A program made the position numbers and the translations under genes. Under the pieces are notes generated by a model, which made no database searches, was not told the origin of the DNA, and was given only the letters and a program-made list of their open reading frames with translations. A DNA stretch of 8,820 nt, from contig CAJKFC010000074.1 in the NCBI GenBank assembly GCA_905199135.1, positions 1 to 8,820 of the forward strand, written 5' to 3'. The stretch is from an uncultured Eubacteriales bacterium. Lineage in GTDB: Bacteria; Bacillota; Clostridia; Oscillospirales; Butyricicoccaceae. Positions 1 to 6,672 of the stretch are shown piece by piece. Position 1 is the first letter of the stretch; each line of letters opens with the position of its first letter.

Positions 1-2
1 TT

Positions 3-89
3 AATCAATTACCCGGGGTCCCCATTGACAAGGTCAATGGGGTGAAATACCCTACAAGACAGAGTATTGGGTCGGCATTATTTCAATAA
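3..89 (+). CDS. Possible C-terminal end of an unidentified plus-strand gene
   Basis: One plus-strand frame is open from the window edge to a TAA at 87-89 and would encode about 28 residues (beginning NQLPGVPID, ending GSALFQ). Its codons (CCC, CCT, AGA, AAA) resemble those of the neighbouring genes, and its stop would lie 31 nt from the convergent stop of spoVAD. I do not recognise the peptide. Against it, 28 open codons is short enough to occur by chance, and a perfect inverted repeat at 20-42 lies inside it, which is unusual for coding DNA. This is a weak call. Confidence 0.2.
   Translation, partial: NQLPGVPIDKVNGVKYPTRQSIGSALFQ
20..42. repeat. Perfect 10-bp inverted repeat with 3-nt loop
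   Basis: CCCCATTGAC at 20-29 and GTCAATGGGG at 33-42 are exact reverse complements separated by AAG. Neighbouring G/C runs (GGGG at 15-18, GGGT at 40-43, ACCC at 49-52) would allow competing hairpins. It lies about 80-100 nt past the spoVAD stop and could end transcription from either side, but no T-run follows on either strand, so it is not a canonical intrinsic terminator. It could also be a subterminal repeat of an element lying outside the window. The function is unknown. Confidence 0.6.
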
Positions 90-120
90 AAATGGATTTG
101 GTCAAAGGTATTCGTTTTGC

Positions 121-1137
121 TTACGGCAGGGGGAAGTTCTCTCTTTCCAGTTCTATAAGGTGGCATATGCCGGGGATGCTTTCGCCCTGGAAAGATGTGA
201 CGGGAGACAGCAGGGCTCCCGTTCCGCAGAACAGCACCCTTTTGAAGTGCCCCAGTTTGAGCCTGTCCAGAATATACGATGTCAGCACGACGGCGCTGCA
301 GCCGCAGCCCGAGCCGCCCGCCGAGCACTCCTCGCTTCTGAAAATCATGCAGCCGCAGTCGTCGTAATTTTTGTGCATCTTTATATTGTTGCACTCGCAC
401 AGCTCCAAAACTATCTCCTTGCCCACCGTGGCAAGGTCGCCTGTGACGATGAGGTCGTAGCTTTCGGGTTCCTCGCCGCTGTCTTTAAAAAATGCGGCGA
501 TGGTGTCAAAGGCGGCGGGAGCCATGGCTGCCCCCATGTTGGAGCTGTCGCACACGCCGAGGTCGACAACCTTGCCCAAAACCGCCCTTTTTACCCTTAT
601 TCCGGTGTGATTTTCGCTTGAAAGAGCGACGGCGCCGCAGCCTGTCACCGTCCACTGAGCCGAGGGCGTGCGCTGACTGCCGTATTCTATCGGCGTGCGG
701 TACTGCCTTTCGGCAGAGCAGAAGTGTGACGAGGCAAAGGCAAGGGCGTTTTTTGCCCCTCCGCCGTCTATGAAGGCGGCACAGCCCAAAAGACTTTCCG
801 CCATGGTGGAGCAGGCGCCGTAAAGACCCATAAAGGGCACTCCGAAGCTTCGCATGGAGAAAGACGCCGCCGTACACTGATTCAAAAGGTCGCCGCCCAT
901 AGCCATGTCAAGGTCACCCATGGACATTTCGCCCTTTGCGGCGCACAGCTCTGCCGCCCTTATGACCAGCTCCTTTTCGGCGTTTTCCCAGCTCTTCTGA
1001 TCCATGAGATCGTCCTGAAATTTGAGGTCAAAGTATTTGGACAGCGGTCCTTCGGACTCTCTTTTTCCCACCGCCGACGCCCAGGATTTCACATAAACAG
1101 GGCGGTCAAACACTATAACTCTTCGGTTTTTTACCAC
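121..1137 (-). CDS. spoVAD: Stage V sporulation protein AD (dipicolinate-binding, thiolase-like)
   Basis: SpoVAD binds dipicolinic acid and is part of the SpoVA machinery that moves calcium-dipicolinate from the mother cell into the forespore; it sits at the spore inner membrane. The sequence shows the family's thiolase-like features: a GDLLNQ segment near residues 82-87, GLYGACSTMAE at 104-114, the block QRTPSAQWTVTGCGA at about 155-169, a Gly/Cys-rich stretch at 275-280 and GTGALLSP at 305-312 near the C-terminus. I chose the GTG at 1137 as start because GGAGGTGG at 1149-1142 is a well-placed Shine-Dalgarno. This gives 338 residues, the same length as the Bacillus subtilis protein as I recall it. 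A further in-frame GTG at 1158 would put that ribosome site inside the gene. The start overlaps the spoVAC stop by 7 nt, so the two are probably translationally coupled. No spoVAE follows. Identity is secure. Confidence 0.95.
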   Translation of the reverse strand: MVKNRRVIVFDRPVYVKSWASAVGKRESEGPLSKYFDLKFQDDLMDQKSWENAEKELVIRAAELCAAKGEMSMGDLDMAMGGDLLNQCTAASFSMRSFGVPFMGLYGACSTMAESLLGCAAFIDGGGAKNALAFASSHFCSAERQYRTPIEYGSQRTPSAQWTVTGCGAVALSSENHTGIRVKRAVLGKVVDLGVCDSSNMGAAMAPAAFDTIAAFFKDSGEEPESYDLIVTGDLATVGKEIVLELCECNNIKMHKNYDDCGCMIFRSEECSAGGSGCGCSAVVLTSYILDRLKLGHFKRVLFCGTGALLSPVTSFQGESIPGICHLIELERENFPLP

Positions 1138-1580
1138 AGTACCACCTCCACAAGCCACACTATAAATCCGTATATTATGGCGGCAGAAGTACCGAAAACG
1201 ATGACGGGGCCCGCTATTGAGAACATTTTTACCGCCGTGCCCGTGATGAGACCCTCGGTTTTAAACTCCATGGCGGCGCTGGAAACCGCGTTGGCAAAGC
1301 CTGTTATGGGGACTAAAGTTCCTGCGCCGGCTTTTTTGGCAATCTTTCGGTATATGCCGAAAAAGGTCAGCATGACCCCTAAAAATATCATTATGACGGG
1401 GAGAGCCGTGTCGCACAGCTCCTTTTCAAATCCCCACGACATAAGGGCGTCTTTTATGAGCTGAGCTATAAGGCATATGCCGCCGCCCACGCAGAATGCC
1501 CACAGGCAGTTTTTCAAAATGGGCGATTTGCCCGAATATTTCTGATATATTTCCTTGTATTCTTCCTTTGAAAGTTTCAT
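1131..1580 (-). CDS. spoVAC: Stage V sporulation protein AC (membrane subunit of the DPA channel)
   Basis: SpoVAC is an integral inner-membrane protein of the SpoVA complex. In B. subtilis it is linked to dipicolinate transport and to mechanosensitive DPA release in germination. The 149-residue product begins with a charged amphipathic stretch (MKLSKEEYKEIYQKY), then has hydrophobic segments at about 22-44, 58-77 and 119-147. Between them lies the family's hallmark Gly/Ala-rich block, GAGTLVPITGFANAVSSAAM, at about 85-104, followed by EFKTEGLITG. The ATG at 1580 is preferred over an upstream in-frame ATG at 1637, because AGGAGG at 1590-1585 lies just before it and the extra 19 residues do not look like the family. 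It is the first gene of the minus-strand pair and overlaps spoVAD by 7 nt. Its expression is expected to be forespore-specific, but I could not find a convincing sigma-G promoter. Confidence 0.95.
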   Translation of the reverse strand: MKLSKEEYKEIYQKYSGKSPILKNCLWAFCVGGGICLIAQLIKDALMSWGFEKELCDTALPVIMIFLGVMLTFFGIYRKIAKKAGAGTLVPITGFANAVSSAAMEFKTEGLITGTAVKMFSIAGPVIVFGTSAAIIYGFIVWLVEVVLW

Positions 1581-1584
1581 GTTT

Positions 1585-1590
1585 CCTCCT
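1585..1590 (-). promoter_or_regulatory. Ribosome binding site of spoVAC that fixes its start
   Basis: A perfect AGGAGG reads on the minus strand 4 nt before the ATG at 1580. It supports the shorter of two in-frame starts. Confidence 0.85.
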
Positions 1591-1652
1591 TTTTTATATA
1601 TCTTTTCCACATAGTTCGCCTTTATTACAAAAAACAAATGAGGGGCGTTTTT

Positions 1653-1681
1653 TTGATAAAATACTGTGGTATTTTTATAAA
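1653..1681 (+). promoter_or_regulatory. Housekeeping (sigma-A type) promoter of the hydrolase-ddl-hutI-fhs operon
   Basis: TTGATA at 1653-1658 and TATAAA at 1676-1681 are separated by exactly 17 nt, in an A/T-rich divergent spacer about 50 nt before the hydrolase start. An alternative extended -10, TATGGTAAAAT at 1685-1695, has no good -35 at normal spacing and may be a second start point. No operator-like palindrome is evident here. Confidence 0.65.
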
Positions 1682-1732
1682 AATTATGGTAAAATATTCG
1701 TATGGATATTTTTTTCGGTCAGAGGTATTTTT

Positions 1733-2500
1733 ATGATAAAGTTCACAAAGGTGCAGGGCATAGACACAAGATATTATGAGGCGGGCGAGGGCGAAACCAT
1801 TCTCTTTCTCCACGGCTGGGCGGCGCCCATAGATGTCTACATGTCGGTGCTCAAACATCTTGAAGAGAGATACAGGGTGATAGCCGTCGAGACCCCCGGC
1901 TGCGGTCAGACAGGAGAGCCGCCTATTGGCTGGAATGTCAGCAAATATGTGGATTTCGTGCTGGATTTCTGCAAAGAAATCGGCATAGACGGGGGGGTTT
2001 TAATGGGTCACTCCTTCGGAGTGAGGATAATGACCAAGCTCATGTCGGAGAAAAAGAATGAGTTTTCCTGCAAAAAGGCGGTCATCATGGACGGCGCAGG
2101 CATCGTGCCCAAAAGGGGCATGGACTATTACGCCAGGGTTTACAGCTATAAGCTTGCCAAAAAGGTGGTGTCCACCAAGGTGGGTGACTTCTTCTTCGGT
2201 CCTCTCTGGGAGGAGAGAAGGGGCAAGATGGGCTCTGCCGACTACGCTTCGTCCAGCGACATTATGAAACACACCTTGTCCCTCGTTGTAAACGAGGATT
2301 TGAGACATTTATATAAGGACATCGACGCCGAGGTTCTGCTTATATGGGGCGAAAAGGACGACGCCACACCCATTGAGGACGCAAAAATCATGGAGAAAAA
2401 CATGAAAAACGCCGCCCTTGCCGAGATAAAAGGTGCGTCTCACTACCCGTTTTTGGATAATCCCAGGACATTTTTCGCGATTTTGGACAAATTTCTTTAA
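1733..2500 (+). CDS. Alpha/beta-hydrolase fold protein
   Basis: This is a 255-residue cytoplasmic protein (no signal peptide) of the alpha/beta-hydrolase superfamily; the substrate cannot be deduced. Visible landmarks are the oxyanion-hole motif LFLHGW at about 24-29, the nucleophile elbow GHSFG at 92-96 with Ser94 as nucleophile, the acid in WGEKDD at about 205-210 (Asp209 by the usual spacing to the following Pro), and His237 in GASHYPFLDNP. A cap region is formed by roughly residues 120-190. The ATG at 1733 is chosen because AGAGG at 1721-1725 precedes it and homologous sequence begins there; the longer upstream reading frame runs through the promoter. It is the first gene of the operon, 17 nt before the ligase gene, which hints at a job connected with peptide or cell-wall precursor metabolism, but that is inference. 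Esterase, peptidase or lactonase activity are all possible. Confidence 0.88.
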   Translation: MIKFTKVQGIDTRYYEAGEGETILFLHGWAAPIDVYMSVLKHLEERYRVIAVETPGCGQTGEPPIGWNVSKYVDFVLDFCKEIGIDGGVLMGHSFGVRIMTKLMSEKKNEFSCKKAVIMDGAGIVPKRGMDYYARVYSYKLAKKVVSTKVGDFFFGPLWEERRGKMGSADYASSSDIMKHTLSLVVNEDLRHLYKDIDAEVLLIWGEKDDATPIEDAKIMEKNMKNAALAEIKGASHYPFLDNPRTFFAILDKFL

Positions 2501-2517
2501 TGCGTAAGGAGATAAAC

Positions 2518-3687
2518 ATGAACAAACCGAGAATCGCCGTCATCATGGGCGGCAAATCAGTGGAGCATGAGATTTCGATAATCTCGGCCCTTCAGGCCTA
2601 CCACGCCATAGACAAAAACAAATACGATGTTTTCCCCATCTACATCTCCAAAGAGGGGGAGTTTTACCACGGGGAAAAGCTCCGGTACATGGAGAGCTTT
2701 AAAAACATTCCCGAGCTTTTGAAGAGCTGCGTCAAAGTGGCCCTTGTGAAAGAGGGCAATCATGCCGCCGTTATAAAATACCCTGCTTCCATGTTCCAAA
2801 AGGCAAAGATAGACTATTTTGATGTGGCTGTCCCCGTAGTCCACGGCACCAATGTGGAGGACGGAGCCCTCCAGGGCTTTTTGGAGTATCTCGACATTCC
2901 CTATGCCTGCCCCGATGTGACTTCCTCCGCCGTCGGCATGGACAAATGGCTGTGCAAATGCCTTTTGAAGGCCGAGGGCATACCTGTGGTAGAGGGCATC
3001 AAGATGAGCCGTGAGGAGTTTTTCAAAGACAGGACGGCAGCGGCAAAGAGAATCGAGGAGACTTTGGGATATCCCATAATCGTAAAACCCTATAACCTCG
3101 GCAGCTCCATTGGCATAAGCCGCGCAAAGGACTGGGAAAGCCTTGTGAGCGGTGTGGAAAACGCATTGAGATTTTCCAAAAATGTGCTTTGTGAAAAGGC
3201 TGTGCAGAATCTCCGCGAGATAAACTGCTCTGTCTTGGGCGACGAGCAGGAGGCTATGGCTTCGGTATGCGAAGAGCCTTTAAATGCCACCGACATTCTG
3301 ACCTTTGCCGACAAGTATACCTCGGGCAGCAAGAGCACAGGCATGGAGAGCGCAAAGCGCCGCCTGCCGGCAGAGCTCAAAGAGGGTCAGACCGAGGAGA
3401 TACAGCGCCTTGCCGTAAAGGCTTTCAAGGCTTTGGGTCTTTCGGGGGTCTGCCGCATAGACTTCCTTTTAAATGACGAGACAGGTGATATATATATAAA
3501 CGAGCCCAACACGATACCCGGCTCCCTCTCCTTCTATCTGTGGGAGGCATCGGGCATAAACTTTACAGAGCTTATGGACAGACTTATAAATCTGGCCCTT
3601 AAAAAATACAGAGAAAAGAAAAAGACGGTATTTTCCTTTGAGTCCAATGTGCTCTCCATGCAGGGCGGCTCCAAGGGAAAGGCGTAG
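2518..3687 (+). CDS. D-alanine--D-alanine ligase-like ATP-grasp enzyme (non-canonical)
   Basis: Ligases of this family join two D-alanines using ATP to make the dipeptide for peptidoglycan. The 389-residue product has the Ddl fold order: GGKSVEHEIS at 11-20 (Glu16 matching the catalytic Glu), HGTNVEDG at 109-116, VGMDK at 139-143, the ATP-binding IIVKP at 187-191 and LGSSIG loop at 194-199, EINCSVLG at 234-241, Tyr267 in FADKY, Arg313-Ile-Asp, and the Mg-binding NEPNTIPG at 328-335 (Glu329, Asn331). The differences are interesting: Pro replaces the usual Val/Ile in NE(V/I)NT, and SLSFYLWE follows PG where D-Ala-D-Ala ligases normally have (F/M)T plus a Ser/Leu substrate loop. It is also longer than typical Ddl. 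The second substrate may therefore differ. The start at ATG 2518 has AAGGAG at 2506-2511; an ATG at 2500 overlapping the upstream stop lacks one. Ligase family is sure; the ddl symbol is withheld. Confidence 0.9.
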   Translation: MNKPRIAVIMGGKSVEHEISIISALQAYHAIDKNKYDVFPIYISKEGEFYHGEKLRYMESFKNIPELLKSCVKVALVKEGNHAAVIKYPASMFQKAKIDYFDVAVPVVHGTNVEDGALQGFLEYLDIPYACPDVTSSAVGMDKWLCKCLLKAEGIPVVEGIKMSREEFFKDRTAAAKRIEETLGYPIIVKPYNLGSSIGISRAKDWESLVSGVENALRFSKNVLCEKAVQNLREINCSVLGDEQEAMASVCEEPLNATDILTFADKYTSGSKSTGMESAKRRLPAELKEGQTEEIQRLAVKAFKALGLSGVCRIDFLLNDETGDIYINEPNTIPGSLSFYLWEASGINFTELMDRLINLALKKYREKKKTVFSFESNVLSMQGGSKGKA

Positions 3688-3692
3688 GAGGT
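3686..3692 (+). promoter_or_regulatory. Ribosome binding site of hutI overlapping the upstream stop codon
   Basis: AGGAGGT begins inside the TAG stop of the ligase gene (3685-3687) and lies 4 nt before the hutI ATG, a layout that favours reinitiation by ribosomes finishing the upstream gene. Confidence 0.8.
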
Positions 3693-3696
3693 AAAG

Positions 3697-4941
3697 ATGA
3701 AGCTTCTCATTAAAAACATAGGACTTTTGGCAACCCCCACAGGCTCTTATGCCAAGAGGGGAGCCGAGATGAGCGAGATTTCCAAAATGCGCGATGTGTC
3801 GGTGGTGGCGGAAAACGGCGAAATAGTCGGCATCTACCCCAAGGGCACAGAGCCTTCGTCGGATTATGACAGGGTGATAGACGCAGAAAACCGCCTTGTC
3901 ACCCCGGGATTTGTCGACAGCCACACCCATCTGGTCTTTGGCGGCTGGCGTCAGCACGAGGTGCCACTCAAAATCCGCGGAGCGTCCTATCTCGAAATAC
4001 TGGAAAACGGCGGCGGAATCCTTGACACCGTGAGAAACACCAGAAACGAGAGCTTTGAGGAGCTTTATCAAAAGGGCATGACCTTTATAAAGAAGATGGC
4101 GGCGCTGGGCGTCACATCTCTTGAGATAAAGAGCGGCTACGGCCTCGACATGGAAAACGAGCTCAAACAGCTGAGAGTTATCAAGAAGCTCAGAGAGGAC
4201 TCGGGTCTTGACATCATGGCAACCTTCATGCCTGCCCATGCCACACCCCCCGAGTTTTACGGAAACACCGAAAAATACACAGACCATATATGCGAATACA
4301 TGCTGCCCGAGCTAAATAGGCTGCAGAAGGGCGGCGAAAAACTGGCTCACTTCTGCGATGTTTTCTGCGAGAGCGGAGTTTTTGGCACTGAGCAGAGCGA
4401 GAGAATACTCACCGAGGCAAAAAAGATCGGTCTTATCCCCAAAGTCCACGCCGACGAGATAAATGTCATCGGCGCAGTGCCCATGGGGGTAAAGATGGAG
4501 GCCATTTCCGCCGATCACCTCATTGCCATAGACGACGAGGGCATAAAGACAATTTCCGAAAGCGGCACAATAGCCACAGTTCTGCCCTCCACATCTTTCT
4601 ATCTCGGCGAAAACTTTGCCCCTGCCAAAAAGCTCATAAAGAGCGGAGCAGCCGTCGCCATAGCCTCCGACTTCAACCCCGGCTCCTGCCCCTCTTTCAA
4701 CATGCAGCTTTGCGTAAATCTCGCATATCTCAAGTACAGAATGACCGCCGAGGAGATTCTGACGGCGGTTACGATAAACGGCGCCGCCGCCATAGATATG
4801 GCCGACAAAGTCGGCACAATAGAGCGCGGCAAGCAGGCCGACCTTGTAATTTGGGACGCCGAAGACCTCGAAACCCTCCTTTACAGGCTGGGTGACAACT
4901 TAGTGAAAACCGTTATAAAGAAAGGAGAAATCATATGCTGA
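3697..4941 (+). CDS. hutI: Imidazolonepropionase
   Basis: HutI hydrolyses 4-imidazolone-5-propionate to N-formimino-L-glutamate, the third step of histidine degradation, in the cytoplasm. The 414-residue protein is close to the usual length and shows the amidohydrolase fold. The metal ligands are His76 and His78 in DSHTH, followed by FGGWR. MPAHATPPEF at about 178-187 holds His181. HADEIN at 251-256 holds metal ligand His251 and Glu254, SADH at 271-274 holds His274, and SDFNPGSCPS at 324-333 holds Asp325. The C-terminal small domain with GTIERGKQADLVIWD at 373-387 is typical of the superfamily. It starts 9 nt after the ligase gene and its end overlaps fhs by 7 nt. No hutH, hutU or formiminotransferase gene is in the window, so the rest of the pathway must lie elsewhere. 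Identity is very sure. Confidence 0.96.
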   Translation: MKLLIKNIGLLATPTGSYAKRGAEMSEISKMRDVSVVAENGEIVGIYPKGTEPSSDYDRVIDAENRLVTPGFVDSHTHLVFGGWRQHEVPLKIRGASYLEILENGGGILDTVRNTRNESFEELYQKGMTFIKKMAALGVTSLEIKSGYGLDMENELKQLRVIKKLREDSGLDIMATFMPAHATPPEFYGNTEKYTDHICEYMLPELNRLQKGGEKLAHFCDVFCESGVFGTEQSERILTEAKKIGLIPKVHADEINVIGAVPMGVKMEAISADHLIAIDDEGIKTISESGTIATVLPSTSFYLGENFAPAKKLIKSGAAVAIASDFNPGSCPSFNMQLCVNLAYLKYRMTAEEILTAVTINGAAAIDMADKVGTIERGKQADLVIWDAEDLETLLYRLGDNLVKTVIKKGEIIC

Positions 4942-6605
4942 AAGACATCGAAATCGCCCAGAGAGCCGAGCAGCTCCACATTAGGGAAATAGCCGAAAAA
5001 ATAGGACTTTCGGAAGATGACATAGAGCTTTACGGCAAAAACAAGGCCAAAATATCCCAAAAAGCCATAAACGAGGCCAAAAAAGAGCAGGACGGCAAGC
5101 TCATTTTGGTTACAGCCATGAGCCCTACACCCATGGGCGAGGGAAAGACCACCACATCGATAGGTCTTGCCGACGCCCTTTCGAGACTTGGTAAAAAAAC
5201 CATGGTATGTCTCCGTGAGCCGTCGCTGGGCCCTGTTTTCGGCGTAAAGGGCGGAGCCGCAGGCGGCGGATATGCCCAGGTTGTGCCCATGGAGGAGATA
5301 AATCTCCACTTTACAGGGGACATTCACGCCGTGACGGCTGCAAACAACCTGCTTTGCGCCATGATCGATAACAGCATTTATCAGGGAAATCCTTTGAATA
5401 TAGACCCCAAGAGGGTGGTTTTCAGAAGATGCATGGACATGAACGACCGTCAGCTGAGAAATATTGTCGGGGGACTGGGCGACAGGACAGACGGCGCAGT
5501 CCGTGAGGACGGCTTTGACATCACCGCCGCATCGGAAGTCATGGCTGTGCTGTGTATGGCAGACGGCATCGAGGACTTAAAGGCGAGACTGGGCAGAATA
5601 GTCGCCGCCTATACTTATGACAAAAAGCCCGTCACCGCCGCAGACCTCAAGGCTTCGGGCGCTATGGCGGCTCTTCTTCAAAACGCAGTTCTGCCCAATC
5701 TGGTGCAGACTTTGGAGCACACTCCCGCTTTAGTTCACGGCGGCCCCTTCGCCAACATCGCCCACGGCTGCAACACCGTGACAGCTACCAAATTCGCCCT
5801 TAAAAAGGCCGACTATGTGGTTACCGAGGCAGGCTTCGGCGCCGACCTCGGAGCCGAGAAGTTCCTCGACATCAAGTGCCGCGCAGCGGGACTCAAACCC
5901 GAGGCCGTCGTAATAGTTGCCACCATCAGGAGCCTCAAATACCACGGCGGCGTCAAAAAGGACGAGCTGACGGGCGAAAATCTCGAGGCTTTGGAAAAGG
6001 GCTTCGCAAACCTCGAACAGCACATAAAGAATATGCGTGAGGTATATAAGATTCCTGCCGTTGTGGCGGTAAACCGCTTCCCCTTTGACACCGAAAAGGA
6101 GATCGAGCTTTGCGAGAGCCTTTGCGAAAAGGCTGGGGCAAAGGTGGCTCTTTCCGAGGTGTTCGCAAAAGGCGGCGAGGGCGGCGTAGAGCTCGCGCGA
6201 GAGGTCGTGCGCCTCTGCGAGGAGCCGAACGATTTCCGCTTCGCCTACCCGGACGAGCTGGACATCCGCAGCAAGATCGAGGCGGTCGCCAAGAAAGTAT
6301 ACCGCGCCGGCGCCGTGAACTTCACCGGCCCGGCAGAAAAAGAGCTCAAACAGCTGGAGGCGCTGGGCTTCGGCGCCCTGCCGGTCTGCATGGCCAAGAC
6401 GCAGTATTCGTTCTCTGACGACGCATCGAAGCTCGGCGCGCCCGAGGACTTCACGCTGACGGTGCGGAAGCTCAAGGTCTCGGCCGGCGCGGGCTTCATC
6501 GTTGCCCTTACAGGGGATATCATGACGATGCCCGGCCTGCCCAAGTCCCCCGCAGCGGAGCGGATAGACGTGGACGAAACGGGCAAGATCTCGGGTCTGT
6601 TTTGA
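4935..6605 (+). CDS. fhs: Formate--tetrahydrofolate ligase (10-formyl-THF synthetase)
   Basis: Fhs uses ATP to join formate to tetrahydrofolate, giving 10-formyl-THF. It is central to one-carbon metabolism and to acetogenesis and purine fermentation in anaerobes. At 556 residues it is full length. It shows the nucleotide-binding TPMGEGKTTT at 65-74, the conserved REPSLGPVFG and KGGAAGGGYAQVVPMEEINLHFTGD blocks at about 94-129, TLEHTPALVHGGPFANIAHG at 259-278, VTEAGFGADLGAEKF at 296-310, and the C-terminal GDIMTMPGLPKSPAA at 528-541. AAAGGAG at 4921-4927 precedes the ATG; overlap with hutI implies coupling. Context fits: histidine breakdown releases formimino or formate carbon for folate. Oddly, codons up to about 411 look like the upstream genes, whereas the rest is about 65% G+C with only CGN arginine codons, so the gene appears to be a mosaic. 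Confidence 0.96.
   Translation: MLKDIEIAQRAEQLHIREIAEKIGLSEDDIELYGKNKAKISQKAINEAKKEQDGKLILVTAMSPTPMGEGKTTTSIGLADALSRLGKKTMVCLREPSLGPVFGVKGGAAGGGYAQVVPMEEINLHFTGDIHAVTAANNLLCAMIDNSIYQGNPLNIDPKRVVFRRCMDMNDRQLRNIVGGLGDRTDGAVREDGFDITAASEVMAVLCMADGIEDLKARLGRIVAAYTYDKKPVTAADLKASGAMAALLQNAVLPNLVQTLEHTPALVHGGPFANIAHGCNTVTATKFALKKADYVVTEAGFGADLGAEKFLDIKCRAAGLKPEAVVIVATIRSLKYHGGVKKDELTGENLEALEKGFANLEQHIKNMREVYKIPAVVAVNRFPFDTEKEIELCESLCEKAGAKVALSEVFAKGGEGGVELAREVVRLCEEPNDFRFAYPDELDIRSKIEAVAKKVYRAGAVNFTGPAEKELKQLEALGFGALPVCMAKTQYSFSDDASKLGAPEDFTLTVRKLKVSAGAGFIVALTGDIMTMPGLPKSPAAERIDVDETGKISGLF
6165..6195. other. Composition and codon-usage breakpoint inside fhs
   Basis: By hand count, G+C is about 54% over 5941-6180 and about 65% over 6181-6480. 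In fhs, 11 of the 16 arginine codons I read before this point are AGA or AGG; none of the seven after it is. CCG proline codons also become common after it (one of twelve before, four of eight after). The switch falls on the Gly-rich segment encoding AKGGEGG. Nothing interrupts the frame. Whether it reflects recombination or a joining artefact cannot be told from sequence alone. Confidence 0.75.
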
Positions 6606-6621
6606 ACCTCGAGCTTTTTGC

Positions 6622-6650
6622 TTGCGTTTTTCACAATATTGTTGTAAAGT
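6622..6650 (+). promoter_or_regulatory. Candidate promoter of the MBL-fold gene with palindrome in the spacer
   Basis: TTGCGT at 6622-6627 and TAAAGT at 6645-6650 are 17 nt apart. The spacer holds a perfect 10-bp palindrome, ACAATATTGT, at 6633-6642, which could be an operator. The hexamers match consensus only moderately (3/6 and 4/6), so this is a candidate. It suggests the MBL gene is not part of the fhs operon, although no terminator is visible between them. Confidence 0.4.
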
Positions 6651-6672
6651 AAGTTAAAAGGAGTGGACTGCC

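Noticed and set aside
67..621. Long plus-strand open frame over spoVAD
   Set aside because: It is the complement of a firmly identified gene and encodes nothing recognisable.
1158..1158. GTG at 1158 as spoVAD start
   Set aside because: The Shine-Dalgarno GGAGGTGG lies downstream of it, and the GTG at 1137 gives the usual family length of 338 residues.
1682..1688. Minus-strand CATAATT resembling a sigma-G -10 for spoVAC (and CATACGA a little upstream)
   Set aside because: Each matches 6 of 7 consensus bases, but no good -35 lies 17-18 nt upstream, and the region is A/T-rich enough to give such matches by chance. A forespore promoter is expected here but I cannot place it.
1581..1732. Riboswitch or small RNA in the divergent spacer
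   Set aside because: The 152 nt are mostly A/T-rich promoter sequence with no recognisable conserved RNA core.
3469..4287. 272-codon minus-strand open frame over the ligase/hutI boundary
   Set aside because: It crosses two well-supported plus-strand genes and shows no motif; its length follows from G+C-rich codon structure.
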